Positions 1 through 11,044 of a stretch of 64,000 nucleotides of DNA are shown piece after piece. Origin of the DNA: Petrolisthes cinctipes (Eukaryota; Arthropoda; Malacostraca; Decapoda; Porcellanidae); contig JAWQEG010000720.1 in NCBI GenBank assembly GCA_033782935.1, positions 107,001 through 171,000 of the forward strand. Direction: 5' to 3'. The notes beneath the pieces were generated by a model. That model made no database searches. It worked only from the letters and a program-made list of their open reading frames with translations, and was not told where the DNA came from. The position numbers were made by a program, and so were the translations under genes. Each line of letters starts with the position of its first letter. Position 1 is the stretch's first letter.

Positions 1-36
1 CACTGCTACAAAACGGTAATTCTTTCAATAAATACC
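1..36 (-). repeat. End of a GGTA-family MITE
   Basis: The first 36 bases, read on the - strand, begin GGTATTTATTGAAAG and run into the start of the MITE family seen intact at 25526-25888. The rest of this copy lies beyond the left edge of the window. Confidence 0.7.
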
Positions 37-449
37 GAATATTCATGACTATAATTGCATAATGCCATATTGAACAATGACATAAGAGCATTTGCATGTA
101 TATTGAAACAAAAAGCAAAGATAATATAGTCTCACCTGTACATTTTTATCATTTACCGAAGTTATTGGGTTAGGTTTGATCAGGTGTGGTTAGGTAATAT
201 TAATTATTACTGGTATTGAATTACCAGTATATGCAGTGGGCAAAACATCCAGGAAGTGTCTTTAATTCTCATTTTTTGTAGGAGATTGGAGTGGGAAATG
301 TATGGTATGTTACAGAATTATTAACCGGATATTATGAATGACTTGACTGACTCCGAATATCAGGTTAGGTTAAGTTTGATTCGAATTATATATAGCATTC
401 TGTTGTAGAATCATATTGTGCAAATGCTTACACAAATACTTCAACATTA
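37..449. other. No gene seen
   Basis: AT-rich sequence with a few scattered TTAGG-like pentamers (for example near 168-200 and 363-377). No ORF, RNA gene or terminal repeat could be supported. Confidence 0.5.
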
Positions 450-655
450 AGTTACGAGAGTGAGGTGGAAGGACAGAGAGGAAGAGGCAGACCAAGAGTG
501 AGGTGGAAGGATGGAGTTAAGAGGTATATGAGTGAGAGTGGCGTTGGGTGGGAGGAGGGACGCCAGTTGACAGGGGACAGAAGTGCGTGGAGGCGATTCA
601 TTTGCTGCCACCCCTTCGGGGATTGAGGCGTCTGGCAATAGATAGATAGATAGAT
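450..655 (+). mobile_element. 5'-truncated RTE-like LINE tail with GATA repeat
   Basis: The + strand encodes an RTE-type C-terminus: a basic GRPRVRWKDG motif, then WEEGRQLTGDRSAWRRF and a stop near 627. It is followed directly by a (TAGA)n tail at about 638-655. A short coding tail ending in a simple repeat is typical of RTE-clade 3' ends. Everything upstream of about 450 is missing, as expected for 5' truncation. A second member lies on the other strand at 20210-20470. Confidence 0.65.
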
Positions 656-1828
656 GACTTGCTCTTGCAAATTCTTAACCTTTCAATTTCTACTCATTTT
701 TGAAGGCCAACCAATGTTTTTCTATCTTTACAGAATTCATGGAATGGAAAAACCGGTTGGAGGCTGATGTTGGAGTTAATTACACTCTTCACAGTGGATC
801 AAAGAAGACCACTCTTGGGAGAGCAAATACATATTATTGTCGAAGATCTGGCAAAGAGAGGTTATCCAGTCCTGAAGAAAGTAAACGTGCTCCAAAGAGT
901 CAAGGTAGAAACATACCAAAGGGTCCATGTGACAGAAACTTTAAAGATGTACAGTTTTCTCTCTTCCTCCTCAGTTGCTTAATATTCATAGTTGCTGTAC
1001 AGTACTGTATAATTACGCTGTCGGTAAGGCTTATATCTCTAGTTTCCCCAGGCTGATTACATCTCACAGTCTCATGATAATTTGTACAGTACTGTATATA
1101 TACCGGTATATTAAAATGCTTCCTTCAGAAAACGACATGTCATCTGATATGATCCTCTACCAAGAGGTCCCCAGAGTATTTAAGTGAATGGAAGAGGTCC
1201 ACTGAGCACAAAAGATTGTATCATTGTGTTCAAACACCTGCCCTTTTGTGACTTAATAGATGAAGCAGCTTGTATTTTTTTACTAATGTTTTATATATTA
1301 TGTAGTTAGAGCTCATATACTGTGTCCCCCTTTTGTTTGCCAGTATCATGCAGTTGAAAAATATCTAGTTACCGGTATCCTGTTTGTGCTTCACAAGGTA
1401 GGAACATAAGGCAAGGAACATAATCTATTACTGCATGTTTGTTTACAGGTACCTGCAAGTTAGGCTTCTTCTGCACATCTTCAATTAAAGTTGAAATAAT
1501 ACGTGGGACTTTTAAAGTTGTATACTTTCTGGACCACTACAGTTACAACCTTGATTGACCTAATCTGGTTCACATGAAGCTGCCCAAATGTGAGAAGGAT
1601 AAAGTTGCAGGTACAGTACCATACTAATTTTTTCTCCTTGTACACTAAAGTAACAAGCAATGTTATATGTTTCTTCTTAATATTGTGTAAAAATGTTAAT
1701 ACACATATATATATATATATTTAAGATTGCCGAGGATGTCCCTCTGCTTGGGCACCCCGTGACATAATTTCTGTGCAATATGGGGCCAAGAATATATTTT
1801 ATAGTTATACATACGGTACATAGTATAT

Positions 1829-1982
1829 GTACAGTCAGATACCACAGTTTCTGAGACACCCTGGCAAACATATGCCCTTCTTGTTGGAAAGTGTATGAGA
1901 GTTCAAACTCCCATACACTTCCCGACCAGAGAAAGGCATATGTTCGCTGGGGTGTCCCAGAATGTGTGGTATCTTACTGTAC
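1829..1982. repeat. Snap-back inverted repeat in MULE intron 2
   Basis: Two arms of about 75 bp are inverted about a centre near 1910. The left arm starts GTACAGTCAGATACCACA and the right arm ends TGTGGTATCTTACTGTAC. It would fold into a long hairpin. A lone copy of the right arm occurs at 7275-7345, just past the MULE stop codon. Confidence 0.7.
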
Positions 1983-2209
1983 CATACCATAATAGTATTT
2001 GAGCATAATATTTTTCATTGTTTTGTTTTTAGCCCAAGATCCATTCATCATATCCAGTTCAGTGTATCTGAACCTACTGTCTGTTGGTAGGTTTTATAAA
2101 CTATGTGCATAAAACTTGTGTGCTGTCTTGACATTCCTAGGCATGTGACGGGTTTCTGCCATGTAGTGTAGTGGGTGTTCTGGCTTTTCTGTACAGTACC
2201 TACTCTTGA

Positions 2210-3785
2210 GAGCATCATCATCATCATCATATTCGGTTTAACGTCCGTCTTACATGCTGGCATGCGTTGGACGGCTTTTAGAAATAGCCTTCCAAGCTAA
2301 CCCATCTCTGGCCAGCTCTTTACTAACTCCTCTTTCGCTCAAATCTAACCGTATCACTTCCCCCCATGTTTTCTTTGGCCTTTCTCTACCTACTGAACCT
2401 GCTACATCAATTGCTCTACATCTACTAACCCAAGCATTCTTGTCCATTCTCTCAATGTGACCAAACCACCGTAGTCTCCTATTCTGAACACATCTCCCAA
2501 TACTGTCCACATTTAATCTTCCCCTGAGTTCTTCTGATCTGTCTGTTTTTAAGGCTTACATTACACATCCATCGTATCATTCTCATATCATTTCTCTCCA
2601 TACAACATATATCCTCGACCCTTACGGGCCAAGTCTCACTTCCATACATCATCACACTGCACACACATGCCTGATAGACTCTGCCCTTGGTTAACAGTGG
2701 TAACGCTCTGCTGGTTAGTAATGGCAGAAGTTCCCTAAACTTACTCCATCCCCTTCTAACTCTTGCCATCACACCAGCACCAGCTCCTCCTTGTGCTCCA
2801 ATGGTATCTCCAAGGTAGCAAAACTTTTCAACAACTTCAATTGCCTCACCATCCAAATATACTTTCTCAATGTCTGAGTCGTCAGCCACCGCCATTTTCT
2901 TACACCTCTTGCACATGAATCGCTTGTCATCTTTCAGTCTACCAGTAATTCCACTGCATTTCTTGTGTACCCAATGCTTACAAGTACCACAAAATATTGA
3001 GTTGCTCCCTACTCCCTTTCCACAAACTGAGCAGGGGAACTTTCCCTTTTCTGGGGGCTTACCGACATTGCAACCACTGATCATCACTTTCGTCTTAGTA
3101 ACATTCACTCTCAGACCTTTACTTTCCAGAGCTTTCCTCTAAGTCTTTAACTTCACAAGCAGACCTTCCATTGTCTCACAAGTAAGCACCAAGTCATCAG
3201 CATATAGCATCTCTTCTGGGCAACCTGTTCGAAACTCTCTGGACAATGCTTCCAAGATACAAATAAAAAGCAACGGACTCAGTACAGATCCCTGATGTAC
3301 TCCCACTTTCACTTCAAAGCTATCACTGTATGTGCTGTTAATCCTCACACGACTCTGAGCATTCCTGTACATTGCTTGAACAACCTTCACCAACCACTCG
3401 CTAGCCCCTAATTTACGCAATGCCCACCAGACAACATCTCTTGGAACTCTGTCAAAGGCTTTCTCCAGATCAACAAAAGCAAAATACAGGTTCTTCTTAC
3501 CAAGGAACTTCTCTTGCATTTGTCTCAAAATAAAAATAGCATCAGTGGTTTCACATCCAGGCATAAAACCAAACTGCATTTCATCAATATTTATCTGACT
3601 TCTAATTTGCTTTTTAACTATTCTCTCAACCACTTTCAGAACCTGATCCATCAACTTCAAGCCTCTGTAATTATCTCTATCCAGAGCTTCTCCTTTTCCC
3701 TTGTAGCAGTTTACAATTGTACTAAGTTCCCAGTCTTCAGGGATAACACCTTCTCTCACAATCTGATTTGTCAAGCATTTTGAAT
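2210..3785 (-). mobile_element. 5'-truncated RTE-like LINE with ATG-repeat tail
   Basis: This - strand element ends at a (ATG)n tail (2217-2234 on the + strand as CAT repeats) preceded by TTAAACCGAAT, a classic RTE 3' end. Its 5' boundary is near 3785, inside the RT domain, so the endonuclease is lost. It sits wholly inside intron 2 of the MULE gene in antisense orientation. No target duplication was recognised. Confidence 0.8.
2250..3774 (-). pseudogene. RTE-clade reverse transcriptase fragment with internal PHD finger
   Basis: Reading the - strand, 3774-3139 encodes the RT fingers and palm with DNYRGLKLMDQVLKV, FVDLEKAFDRVPR, GVHQGSVLSPLLF and the catalytic YADDLVL. After a frameshift near 3139, 3108-2479 encodes VNVTKTKVMISG, then a PHD-like C4HC3 finger (CSVC, CGTC, HWVHKKC, CKRC), then the thumb region YLGDTIG, RELLPLLTSRAL and YGSETW. 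The last part (2510-2250) holds RRLRWFGHIERM and the C-terminal tail in another frame. A PHD finger inserted between palm and thumb is known from RTE-like LINEs of cnidarians and other invertebrates. The frameshifts and the missing 5' half mark it as dead. Confidence 0.8.
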
Positions 3786-4196
3786 TATTCTTTCATATGT
3801 AAGTGGCATGTTTTGGTGTTGCTCAGATTACTATACTATACTTGTCTCTCTCTGCTGCTTTCCTTAGAACTTATGGATCCACACTGCCTGCCTGCTATCA
3901 TTTACAGATCATTGTAATGCAGATTCAAGCCTGCACCAGACCATATAAAAAAAGCCATGTACAGCTCCGGACAGATCAAGGGTCCACACCCAATCCATCA
4001 GCGACTTGATTTGGGCCTCGTCGGATCTGGCAACAGTTGCAGGTGGAGGGAGGGGGGATGTTAGTGGGATAGGAGGAGAGAAATGTGGGCGGAGCTATAT
4101 AGGAGGGTAACGAATGATCAGGTAGAAAGGACATGTGTCAGGAGGAATGAATGAAGCATACACTGTGAACGGTATCGAATCACCAACAGTTTAAAG

Positions 4197-4615
4197 CAGG
4201 GTTCTTCAAACTTTTTCAGTCGTGACCCAGTTTTTACTATGACATCATTCTCGCGACCCATACAAAAAGATATTTTACAAATGACCAGAATTATCAACCT
4301 AAGAAAATACAAGGCCAGAAACTGAAATGTAATATTTATGATTAAAAGGCATTCTAACCAGAATTATAAACACTGCCTCACCTACCCCTCCCTCTCTCTC
4401 TCAAGAAGGCTAATATTTGTGCAATGATTTAGTTTTATTGATAATTAAGTATATGAATATTCGATTATAAAAATATGTTAGGTGGATTCATGTATGAACT
4501 TCATATTTATTTTATTGTCACAAACATTATTATTCTATTTTATTCATGTATTTATTTTTTGTGAGCCTGCGACACAGTTTGGAGGAATTCGGGACCCGTA
4601 ATTTGAAGAACCCGG
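4197..4615. mobile_element. hAT-type MITE with 8-bp target duplication
   Basis: The 419-bp element starts CAGGGTTCTTCAAAC and, on the other strand, CCGGGTTCTTCAAAT (13 of 15 matching). It is flanked by the perfect 8-bp direct repeat GTTTAAAG at 4189-4196 and 4616-4623. CAGGG ends with an 8-bp duplication are diagnostic of hAT. It has no coding capacity and is nested inside the 3958-5395 element. Confidence 0.9.
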
Positions 4616-4849
4616 GTTTAAAGAAGTGCATACTGCATTAACGTAGGTGGATATAGGAGAGAAGAAATATGATGATTTGGGGTGAGGGGGAAGAGGGTAA
4701 GAAAAATGAAGGTGATTAGTTGAAAAGTAATAACAAACAAATATAATTAGAATATCTGTTACATTATATCCTATAAATAAAGGCACTGTCTTTTGTTCAC
4801 CATTGTAGTGGGATAGACTACTGATTATATATTATTCTTTGGATATTAG

Positions 4850-5120
4850 ACAGCTATCCCTGTATTCCTTTTATCCCTCGTGCTTGCCCCGTAGGGGGGT
4901 ATTGCCTGTAATGATGTGGGCAATACTTTAAGGGTTTGGGCGGCCCTTCGGCCCCAGCCACTAGCTTACATTTCTTCAACTGTCCCTCCTTTCTTCCCAT
5001 TTCCTTCTTGCTTACCGTCACACCTCTCTATCACCTTTTCCTGGTGCTAATTGACCTCGCTGTTGCACCACCTAATATCAATCAAATCCCTCGTGCTTGT
5101 AGTCCACCCTATTTATCACC
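4850..5120 (+). repeat. Decapod-type SINE copy
   Basis: Contains the segment with GGTATTGCCTGTAATGATG, CTTTAAGGGTTT and CCCTTCGGCCCCAGCCACTAG followed by a pyrimidine-rich stretch (CAACTGTCCCTCCTTTC). Related copies are at 30260-30345, 35836-36020 and 36935-37120. I recognise the CCCTTCGGCCCC core from repeats common in shrimp and crab sequence; the exact family name is not claimed. Confidence 0.55.
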
Positions 5121-5459
5121 AAGCCCATCTATTTTGTTTGTTTTGTTTTTTTTCGGCAGAAGACGGTTTAATGTTTTAACTTTTTTAATAATCATATTTG
5201 TCAACAAATTCATTAAGCTGTTTACCAGGATTTTTTCTTCTAAATATGAATTTCCTTAAAAATAATCGATGTTAAACTGAAATAGGCGCCGCTATATGGC
5301 GTTTTCAATAAACTTGGTCTAATTTTATGCATAGGCTATATATAATACAGTATCTCTCAAGTAACTGGCAACCTTGATCTGTCCGGAGCTGTACAGTATC
5401 ATGCTTAACATATACTTTTCATCATTTTTGAGGTCTAATGTACTATTATTTTCTGACAG

Positions 5460-6604
5460 GGATGATTACTCAAGGCATTTCCTACAACAAGATATTGGAC
5501 AGAGTACGAGAAACTTCAGGAGGAAGTCGTGCATCAATTCTGGAAAAGCAAGACATTCTAAATGTTGCCAGAGACTATGGACTCCACCAGATCCAGTCCC
5601 GACATCCTGAGGATAGCATAAGTGTACGCTTCATTGTACAGGAGCTGAAGGAGGCTAATGAGTTACTGTTTTTTAAAGACCAAGGAGTAATAGATTCAGA
5701 GAACCCAAATATAGATAAAAAAGAATTAGCTTTAGGATTTATGAAGCAGGGTCAAGAATGTTGGTTCTTAAACCATCTGACCAACACGGAAACACTTCAA
5801 GTGTGCATGGATTCCACTCACTGTATTAGTCAATACGCAGGCTATCAGCTTACGACTTTAATGATAGTAAATGATTGTAATCATGGATTTCCAGTAGCTT
5901 TTTTGATTAGCAGTACTATCAATGAAGAGATAGTTAAAGCTTTTTTAGTTAAGCTGAAAGAACGTGTTGGCCCACTCAATGCAAACACTTTTATGAGTGA
6001 TGATGATCCTATATTTAGAAATGCATGGAAGGTAGCCATGAGTGAAGTAGGAGCTCCTGTCTTTTTAAACTGCAGTTGGCATACTGACAGAACCTTTAGA
6101 AAGAGTATAGCTTCTAAAATAACTGCACCAACATCTGAAAAAGCAGTTATCTACCAGATGGTTAGAGCTCTCATGGATGAGCCAGATGAACAAATATTCA
6201 ACCAGGAGTGCCAGGGTTTCCTAAAATACTTAGAGCAGGCTGGGTTCAGTGCCTTTTACGAGTACTTCAGGAAATGCTATTTAGTAGAAGACAGGGTTAA
6301 ACTGTGTCCCAAATGTTACCGAAGTAACGTGACCATCACCACAAATAACCACTTGGAGAGCATGCATAAGTTGTTGAAATACATTTATTTAGATGGAAAG
6401 AAGGTTAAAAGACTAGATCATACAATATTAGTCCTAGAAAAAATGGTGAATGACAAATTGTACTCAAGGATGATTAACCTGCTAAAAAATAGAACAGTAA
6501 GGAGAAACAAGCCTCACTTTACAGAGCGCCATAGACAAGGGAAAGATCTGGAGGTGATTCAGAAGGGTCAAGGTGTATTCTGGTGCATTCAGCCTCGTAT
6601 GTAA
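5460..6604 (+). CDS. MULE transposase catalytic exon (DDE domain)
   Basis: This is exon 3, first part, of the MULE gene. It is open from the acceptor at 5459 to the stop at 6602-6604. It carries the MULE DDE signature: first Asp in QVCMDSTHCISQYAGYQ (about codon 117 of this exon), then GFPVAFLISS, second Asp in FMSDDDP, the NCSWH motif, and the Glu in NNHLESMHKLLK. All three catalytic acidic residues are present. The family normally runs on into a SWIM finger, but here the frame is lost near 6585-6600 (IQPRM then stop) while the SWIM part continues in the next frame. Transposase activity would be cut-and-paste in the nucleus. The first ATG in frame (5438) lies in the intron, so translation should depend on the upstream exons. 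Confidence 0.8.
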
Positions 6605-7269
6605 ATAAGCAGTATGAAGTCAAGACATGTGACTTGACTTGTGAGACCTGTAGAGAGAGGTGTCCCTATTGTAATGTATGTAAATGCATGTATAGTTGTT
6701 CATGTGAGGACAATGATGATAGGAGAAGAAATATCTGTAAGCATATACATGCTGTTGTAGATTTCAGGCAAAACAAATATAAACCAACCAAACCAAAAGA
6801 TGCAGGTAAAGAAATAGAAATTCTCCATGATGTAGTTTGTGGTGCAGTGTCAGGTACAGGTAGTAAATCAGCATTAGAAGAAGAGGTAGAGAAACTGACA
6901 AACAAAACTGTGTTGACTCTAGTGCCAAAGTTTAAAGATATAAAAGACCTCCAAGTTGTGAAGTCTATAGATAGTCTTTTAACAAAAGCTATAGCTGTAA
7001 TGAATGCAGCCACACAACTCCCAGGGAATATCACTAGTTTTCCTGTGGATGTGAACACTATAAAAGAGCCAAGCAACACTAATTGTGTAAAACAAGACAG
7101 GATATATTCCACAAAGAAAAAGAGAAAACGAACGGATGAAGGGGCCGGATTTAGAAAACCTAGTACTAAGGCAAGGCTTGAAATTGGGGAGTCCTTAACA
7201 AGGCATCAAGGTGATATATCTGTTCCTGTTGTGTCTAAGGGAGATATTGAATACGAACATTCTTATTAA
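6583..7269 (+). CDS. SWIM zinc-finger C-terminal part of the MULE protein
   Basis: Frame-shifted continuation of the MULE transposase. It begins with SASYVNKQYEVK, a cysteine-rich stretch, and a SWIM finger with CSC at about residues 39-41 and CKH at 52-54 (CxCxnCxH). A lysine-rich nuclear-localisation-like KKKRKR lies about 50 residues before the end. The stop is at 7267-7269. It has no convincing start codon of its own and is best read as the end of the upstream gene broken by an indel. SWIM fingers follow the DDE domain in MULE proteins and are thought to bind DNA or protein. Confidence 0.75.
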   Translation: MHSASYVNKQYEVKTCDLTCETCRERCPYCNVCKCMYSCSCEDNDDRRRNICKHIHAVVDFRQNKYKPTKPKDAGKEIEILHDVVCGAVSGTGSKSALEEEVEKLTNKTVLTLVPKFKDIKDLQVVKSIDSLLTKAIAVMNAATQLPGNITSFPVDVNTIKEPSNTNCVKQDRIYSTKKKRKRTDEGAGFRKPSTKARLEIGESLTRHQGDISVPVVSKGDIEYEHSY

Positions 7270-7271
7270 TT

Positions 7272-7345
7272 TTTACACTTCCCGACTAGAGGGGCATAAT
7301 GTTCGCCCTGGTGTCTCAAAAACTGCGTTATGTTACTGTACCAGA
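7272..7345. repeat. Lone arm of the snap-back element
   Basis: Starts with ACACTTCCCGAC and contains GTTCGCCCTGGTGTCTCA and GTTACTGTACC, matching the right arm of the 1829-1982 hairpin. It begins three bases after the MULE stop codon. Confidence 0.55.
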
Positions 7346-8690
7346 GAGAAAAAATATATGTAATGATAAGATTGTAAATAATACAGTTATCAGATTCTGT
7401 ACTGTTTTATTCCTTCCTGCATGATTCTTTTTCAGTGTAAGGTAAAGTTATATGAGTATGGGTAGCCTACACGATTAAAGCTTACTTTATGGAAGCACTT
7501 GGGAAACCTGGCCACTGCAGAAAATCTGATTAGGTGCAAGATTCTTCCTCTATCATAGCTAAATATCTTTTAGCGTAACGGTAACCTAACTTGAACTTCC
7601 TCACACATGCTCAGAAGAATCTCGGCTGTTGCCAAGGTCTTCCAAACAACTATATGTAACTTCATTGTATGACAAGTATGTAAACTATTAAATGTTAATG
7701 CCTTCATTGCTAAAGTAATCTCTCAATTTCCCTCGCCATGCAAACCCTGCCAGTATAGCTGCATAAGAGTTCCACATGGGAAATATACAGTATATCAAAA
7801 ACGTCTGGGTTAGTCCCGGTTGTCTGTCCGATTTGGTTCTGGTACCGGTACTCTGCTTAAGTTAGGTCCCAGTAAAGTCGCACTCAGCATTGAGTGTTTG
7901 TATTTAATAGGTACTGGTAGTTTGCCCAAGTTAGGTCCTGGTAGTCTGCACAGGTTAAGTTCAGTAGTCTGTCTTGGGTGTATTTAGGTGAGGTTAGGTC
8001 AGGCCAAGTCAGATAAAAAATAAAAAAGTTATATATCCCATCACAATACAGTATTGTGGCCGGCCAACAATTAATAGAACAAGTAAAAAGATGCATTAAA
8101 AAAGTGGGAACAATCTAGGTGGATGCAGAATTACCACCGCATACCCTCTTTCCGGTGGGGTTTCATACTGTTGGAGAACTGTATGTGGAAGGTAAAAATA
8201 AATAAAACCACCCCTCACCTACCCAAAAACTTTTTTTCTACTCTCCCCCTATCATAAAGGGAGGGCTATCTCGGAAAACGACAGTATCAAGTTAGATATC
8301 TAAGTTACCAAACAAAAAGGTCAAAATTATCCAATCACACCAAAAAGAAAAGGAGAGTCAATTACTCAATGTTGAATTTCTATTCAATAGGCCTAGGCTA
8401 TTGTTCTAAACTGCACATTTACCAAGTGTTCCTCACCTCCACATACTTCAGAGACTACTGTACACACCAAATGGTTTTTATTTTATTTAGAATTGGGGTG
8501 TATCTCACGATTTGTCAATTATTTGTTGACAATTGTCATCAGGATTGCGTGTTGACTGTGTTCGGATGTAATATTTACCTTCTAGTTTGTTTACAACTGG
8601 GAGCCAATCACAGACGGAGAAGTGGGAGCCAATCACGAGCCGAGTAAATCTCGCGCATGCGTAGATGTGATGACTAACTCCTGCGGCGAA
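7346..8690. other. No gene; decayed MITE sequence
   Basis: No supported gene. About 7800-8010 is a decayed relative of the GGTA-family MITE interior (repeats of TAGTTTGCCCAAGTTAGGTC type). Two near-identical copies of GGGAGCCAATCAC lie at about 8600 and 8627. The left edge of the duplicated block A appears to be near 8697. Confidence 0.45.
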
Positions 8691-8999
8691 GCCCTCCCTG
8701 TCATTCCCATTTCCTTTTTCCATTTTCTGTAAATCTTTAGGGTAGTCTTACTTTCCATTTCCTCTCTCCAGTTCTTAGTGTCCAATTCATAAATCTTGTT
8801 TAGGAGTTGTTGCTTCTTCATGGTTTTTAGTTTATCTAAATTGATATCTAATGCTTTCATTCCCTCCTCACATTCCTTCATCCATTTATTTGTTCTATTA
8901 TCCTTCAATTCTTCTACTATTTCGTATGTTAATTTGTTTCTCCATCTCTCATTATTCCTTGTAAATATTGTAATTTTGTTCTAGTAATTTTTTATTTCA

Positions 9000-11030
9000 T
9001 GAGTGAGGCAGCCACTTCTCCTCTTAGTCCACTAATTGCTGTGCTTTTTTCTGCCCCAAGAATTGTTCGGTACACTGAGTTTTCAATTTTTTGTAACGTA
9101 TCTATTTCTTTCTTGTTATAATCCACCACACCAGCCCCATACAGTATTCCAGGCAATGCCAGACCTTTCCACAAAGTTTTTCCAATCATTAGTTTGTTAC
9201 AACTCCTGGCTGTCACTGAGTAGGTCATATTTGCTAGTTTCTTTGCTTTTTTTTTAAATATTAACTTTGTAATTCTTAAAACAGTCTCTCTTGTTTCCAA
9301 TATCCACTCCCAAATATTTAATAGTCTCCACCACTTCTATCCCTTCTAGTTTTGCTGGTTGATTTTCCATATTGAAGATTATGAATTTGCTCTTATTTTT
9401 ATTTAACTCCAACCTACATTTCCTGCTTACATTGCTCAGTCTTATAATGTTTGCTTTTGCCTCTAACATTGATTGTGAAAACTGCAGTCCATTAGATCCT
9501 GTGCACCCTTGGCGTATACCGCTTGTTATCTTTATCTCTTTTTCTATTTTTCTGCTTAAACACAGTTGTGTTGTATCATTCTGGTACACATCACTTATTA
9601 TATCTATCATATTTTCATGTGTTTTTATTTCTTTTAGATTTTTTATGATCTCTTCTCTTTTTATTGAGTCGTACGCCTTCTTAAAGTCTATTGCTGCTAC
9701 GATTAATGGTGTCTTGTTCTTGTAGCTTTTTTCAATACAGTACCTGAATATGAGTATATTGTCTTCAATTCTTCTTCCCTGTGTAAATCCGGACTGCAAT
9801 TCACTATTTAAATAATTAACTTGTAGTTGTTGTTCTATTTTGCTCTTCATTATTGACATAAATATTTTGTAATCAATATTTGTGAGTGCTATATGGGTCT
9901 TAAATCCTGGGCTGTTGGTTTAACTTTTTTTGGTAGCATTACTGTTCTTGAGGTTTTCCAGGTTTGTGGGACTTTTCCTTGTCTAATTATTTTATTAAAA
10001 CAGTATAGTAACTTTTCTATGCATTTTCACTATCAATCAATGCCTTGTAGCATTCTGGTTTTACCCCATCTGGACCAGCTGCCTTTTTGTTTTTGAAGCC
10101 TTTTAATGTTTTTATAATTTCTTCTTTATTTATTATTGGTTCTTCCATGGTTGTTGTTATCCGAGCTAGGCCCATTCCAACAGTCATATCCATATGTTCC
10201 ATTACCATGTACTGTCTCTTGTCTTGATTAGTTTCATTCATTATTTGTTCCTCTATAAAAAATTTGTACCTTCCTTTTTCTTGTGTGTTCCAAACCTTCT
10301 TTATGTTATTGTCATGATTTTGGTATATATCCTTCCAAAACATTTCAAGCTCTTGAGCTGCATCTTCTGGTTTAAGTATTCCTCCCTCTGTACTGTATAA
10401 TTCCCCTTTGTCCTTATCATAGTTTATTTCTTTACCTTTTAATTTGTCAATATATTGCCATAATCTCTTACTTTTGTCACTACTTCCATTCATTTCCTCT
10501 GTCACCTTTTTCTCATGTTTTATTATTGCTTCTTTGATCAATCTTTTCACCCTATCTTTTTGTACCTTATATAAGCTCCAAAGTCTATCTTTTACTTCTT
10601 CACTAGCCTCATTTCGTTTCTCTCTATTAAGCTTCTTTCTTTTCTTGATTTCCTTTCTAATTTCTTCACACATCCATGGTGGTTCAATCCTGTTTATATG
10701 TCTCTTATCCTTTCTCCTTCTATACTTTTTCTTTAATATACATTCTGCATTTCTTGTCATGATTTCACCAAACTCTACCATATCTTGTACCTCTTCATTG
10801 CACTCTCCTTCCACTTCTTCCTTATATATCTGTAATGCTTCTTTGTCTGTTGTATAATAAATATTTTCTTGCCATTGATCATTTGTGTATTTTCTATTTT
10901 GTGTCTCTCCTTTGATTAATATTTCAATCACATTAGGGTCAGATAATTCCGTTATTTCTTTTCTTTCATCTATTTTCATTGCTTCGTATACATCATAAAA
11001 TTTATGGTTCACCAGAACGAAGTCTATCAC
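9000..11030 (-). pseudogene. LINE L1 reverse transcriptase lacking its YADD region
   Basis: The frame opens with endonuclease end IDFVLVN and a basic linker (PPWMCEEIRKEIKKRKK), then RT motifs KNKKAAGPDGVKPE, LQSGFTQGRRIEDNI, AAIDFKKAYDSI and GIRQGCTGS. Straight after GCTGS the protein jumps to GLQFSQSMLEAKA. In intact LINEs about 50-70 residues lie between these, ending in the catalytic F/YADD motif. That segment is deleted at about 9485-9495, so the enzyme cannot have been active. The L3 copy has exactly the same junction. After it come NKNKSKFIIF, IKYLGVDIG and the LYGAGVVDYN thumb region. Further frameshifts lie near 9260 and 9860-10020. Confidence 0.8.
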
Positions 11031-11044
11031 ACTTTTTTATTTTC

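Larger units (their letters stand above)
3958..5395. mobile_element. TIR element of 1.4 kb, non-autonomous
   Basis: A perfect 24-bp inverted repeat beginning TGTACAGCTCCGGACAG starts at 3958 and its reverse complement ends at 5395. No transposase is visible inside; the interior holds a hAT MITE and a SINE. GTAC is palindromic and present at both ends, so the exact border and target duplication cannot be fixed. Superfamily unknown. It lies in MULE intron 2, about 65 bp before the exon 3 acceptor. Confidence 0.7.
734..7269 (+). pseudogene. Spliced MULE (Mutator-like) transposase gene with SWIM finger, three exons
   Basis: I rebuilt this gene from splice signals and phase. Exon 1 (734-904, acceptor TTTACAG, donor CAAG/GTAGAA) encodes the N-terminal FLYWCH/FAR1-like region with EFMEWK, YYCRRSG and KSQG. 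Exon 2 (1449-1610, acceptor TTTACAG, donor GCAG/GTACAG) continues in phase with TCKLGFFCTSSIKV, an HxxY motif and KLPKCEKDKVA. Exon 3 (from 5460, acceptor TTCTGACAG) continues with GMITQGISYNKIL into the DDE domain and then a SWIM finger. This domain order matches arthropod SWIM-type MULE proteins. Two lesions make it a likely pseudogene: an in-frame TGA at 1556-1558 in exon 2, and a frameshift near 6585-6600 between the catalytic and SWIM parts. No element-wide terminal repeats were found, so it could be a decayed transposon or a decayed domesticated gene. The exact start of exon 1 is uncertain. Confidence 0.8.
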
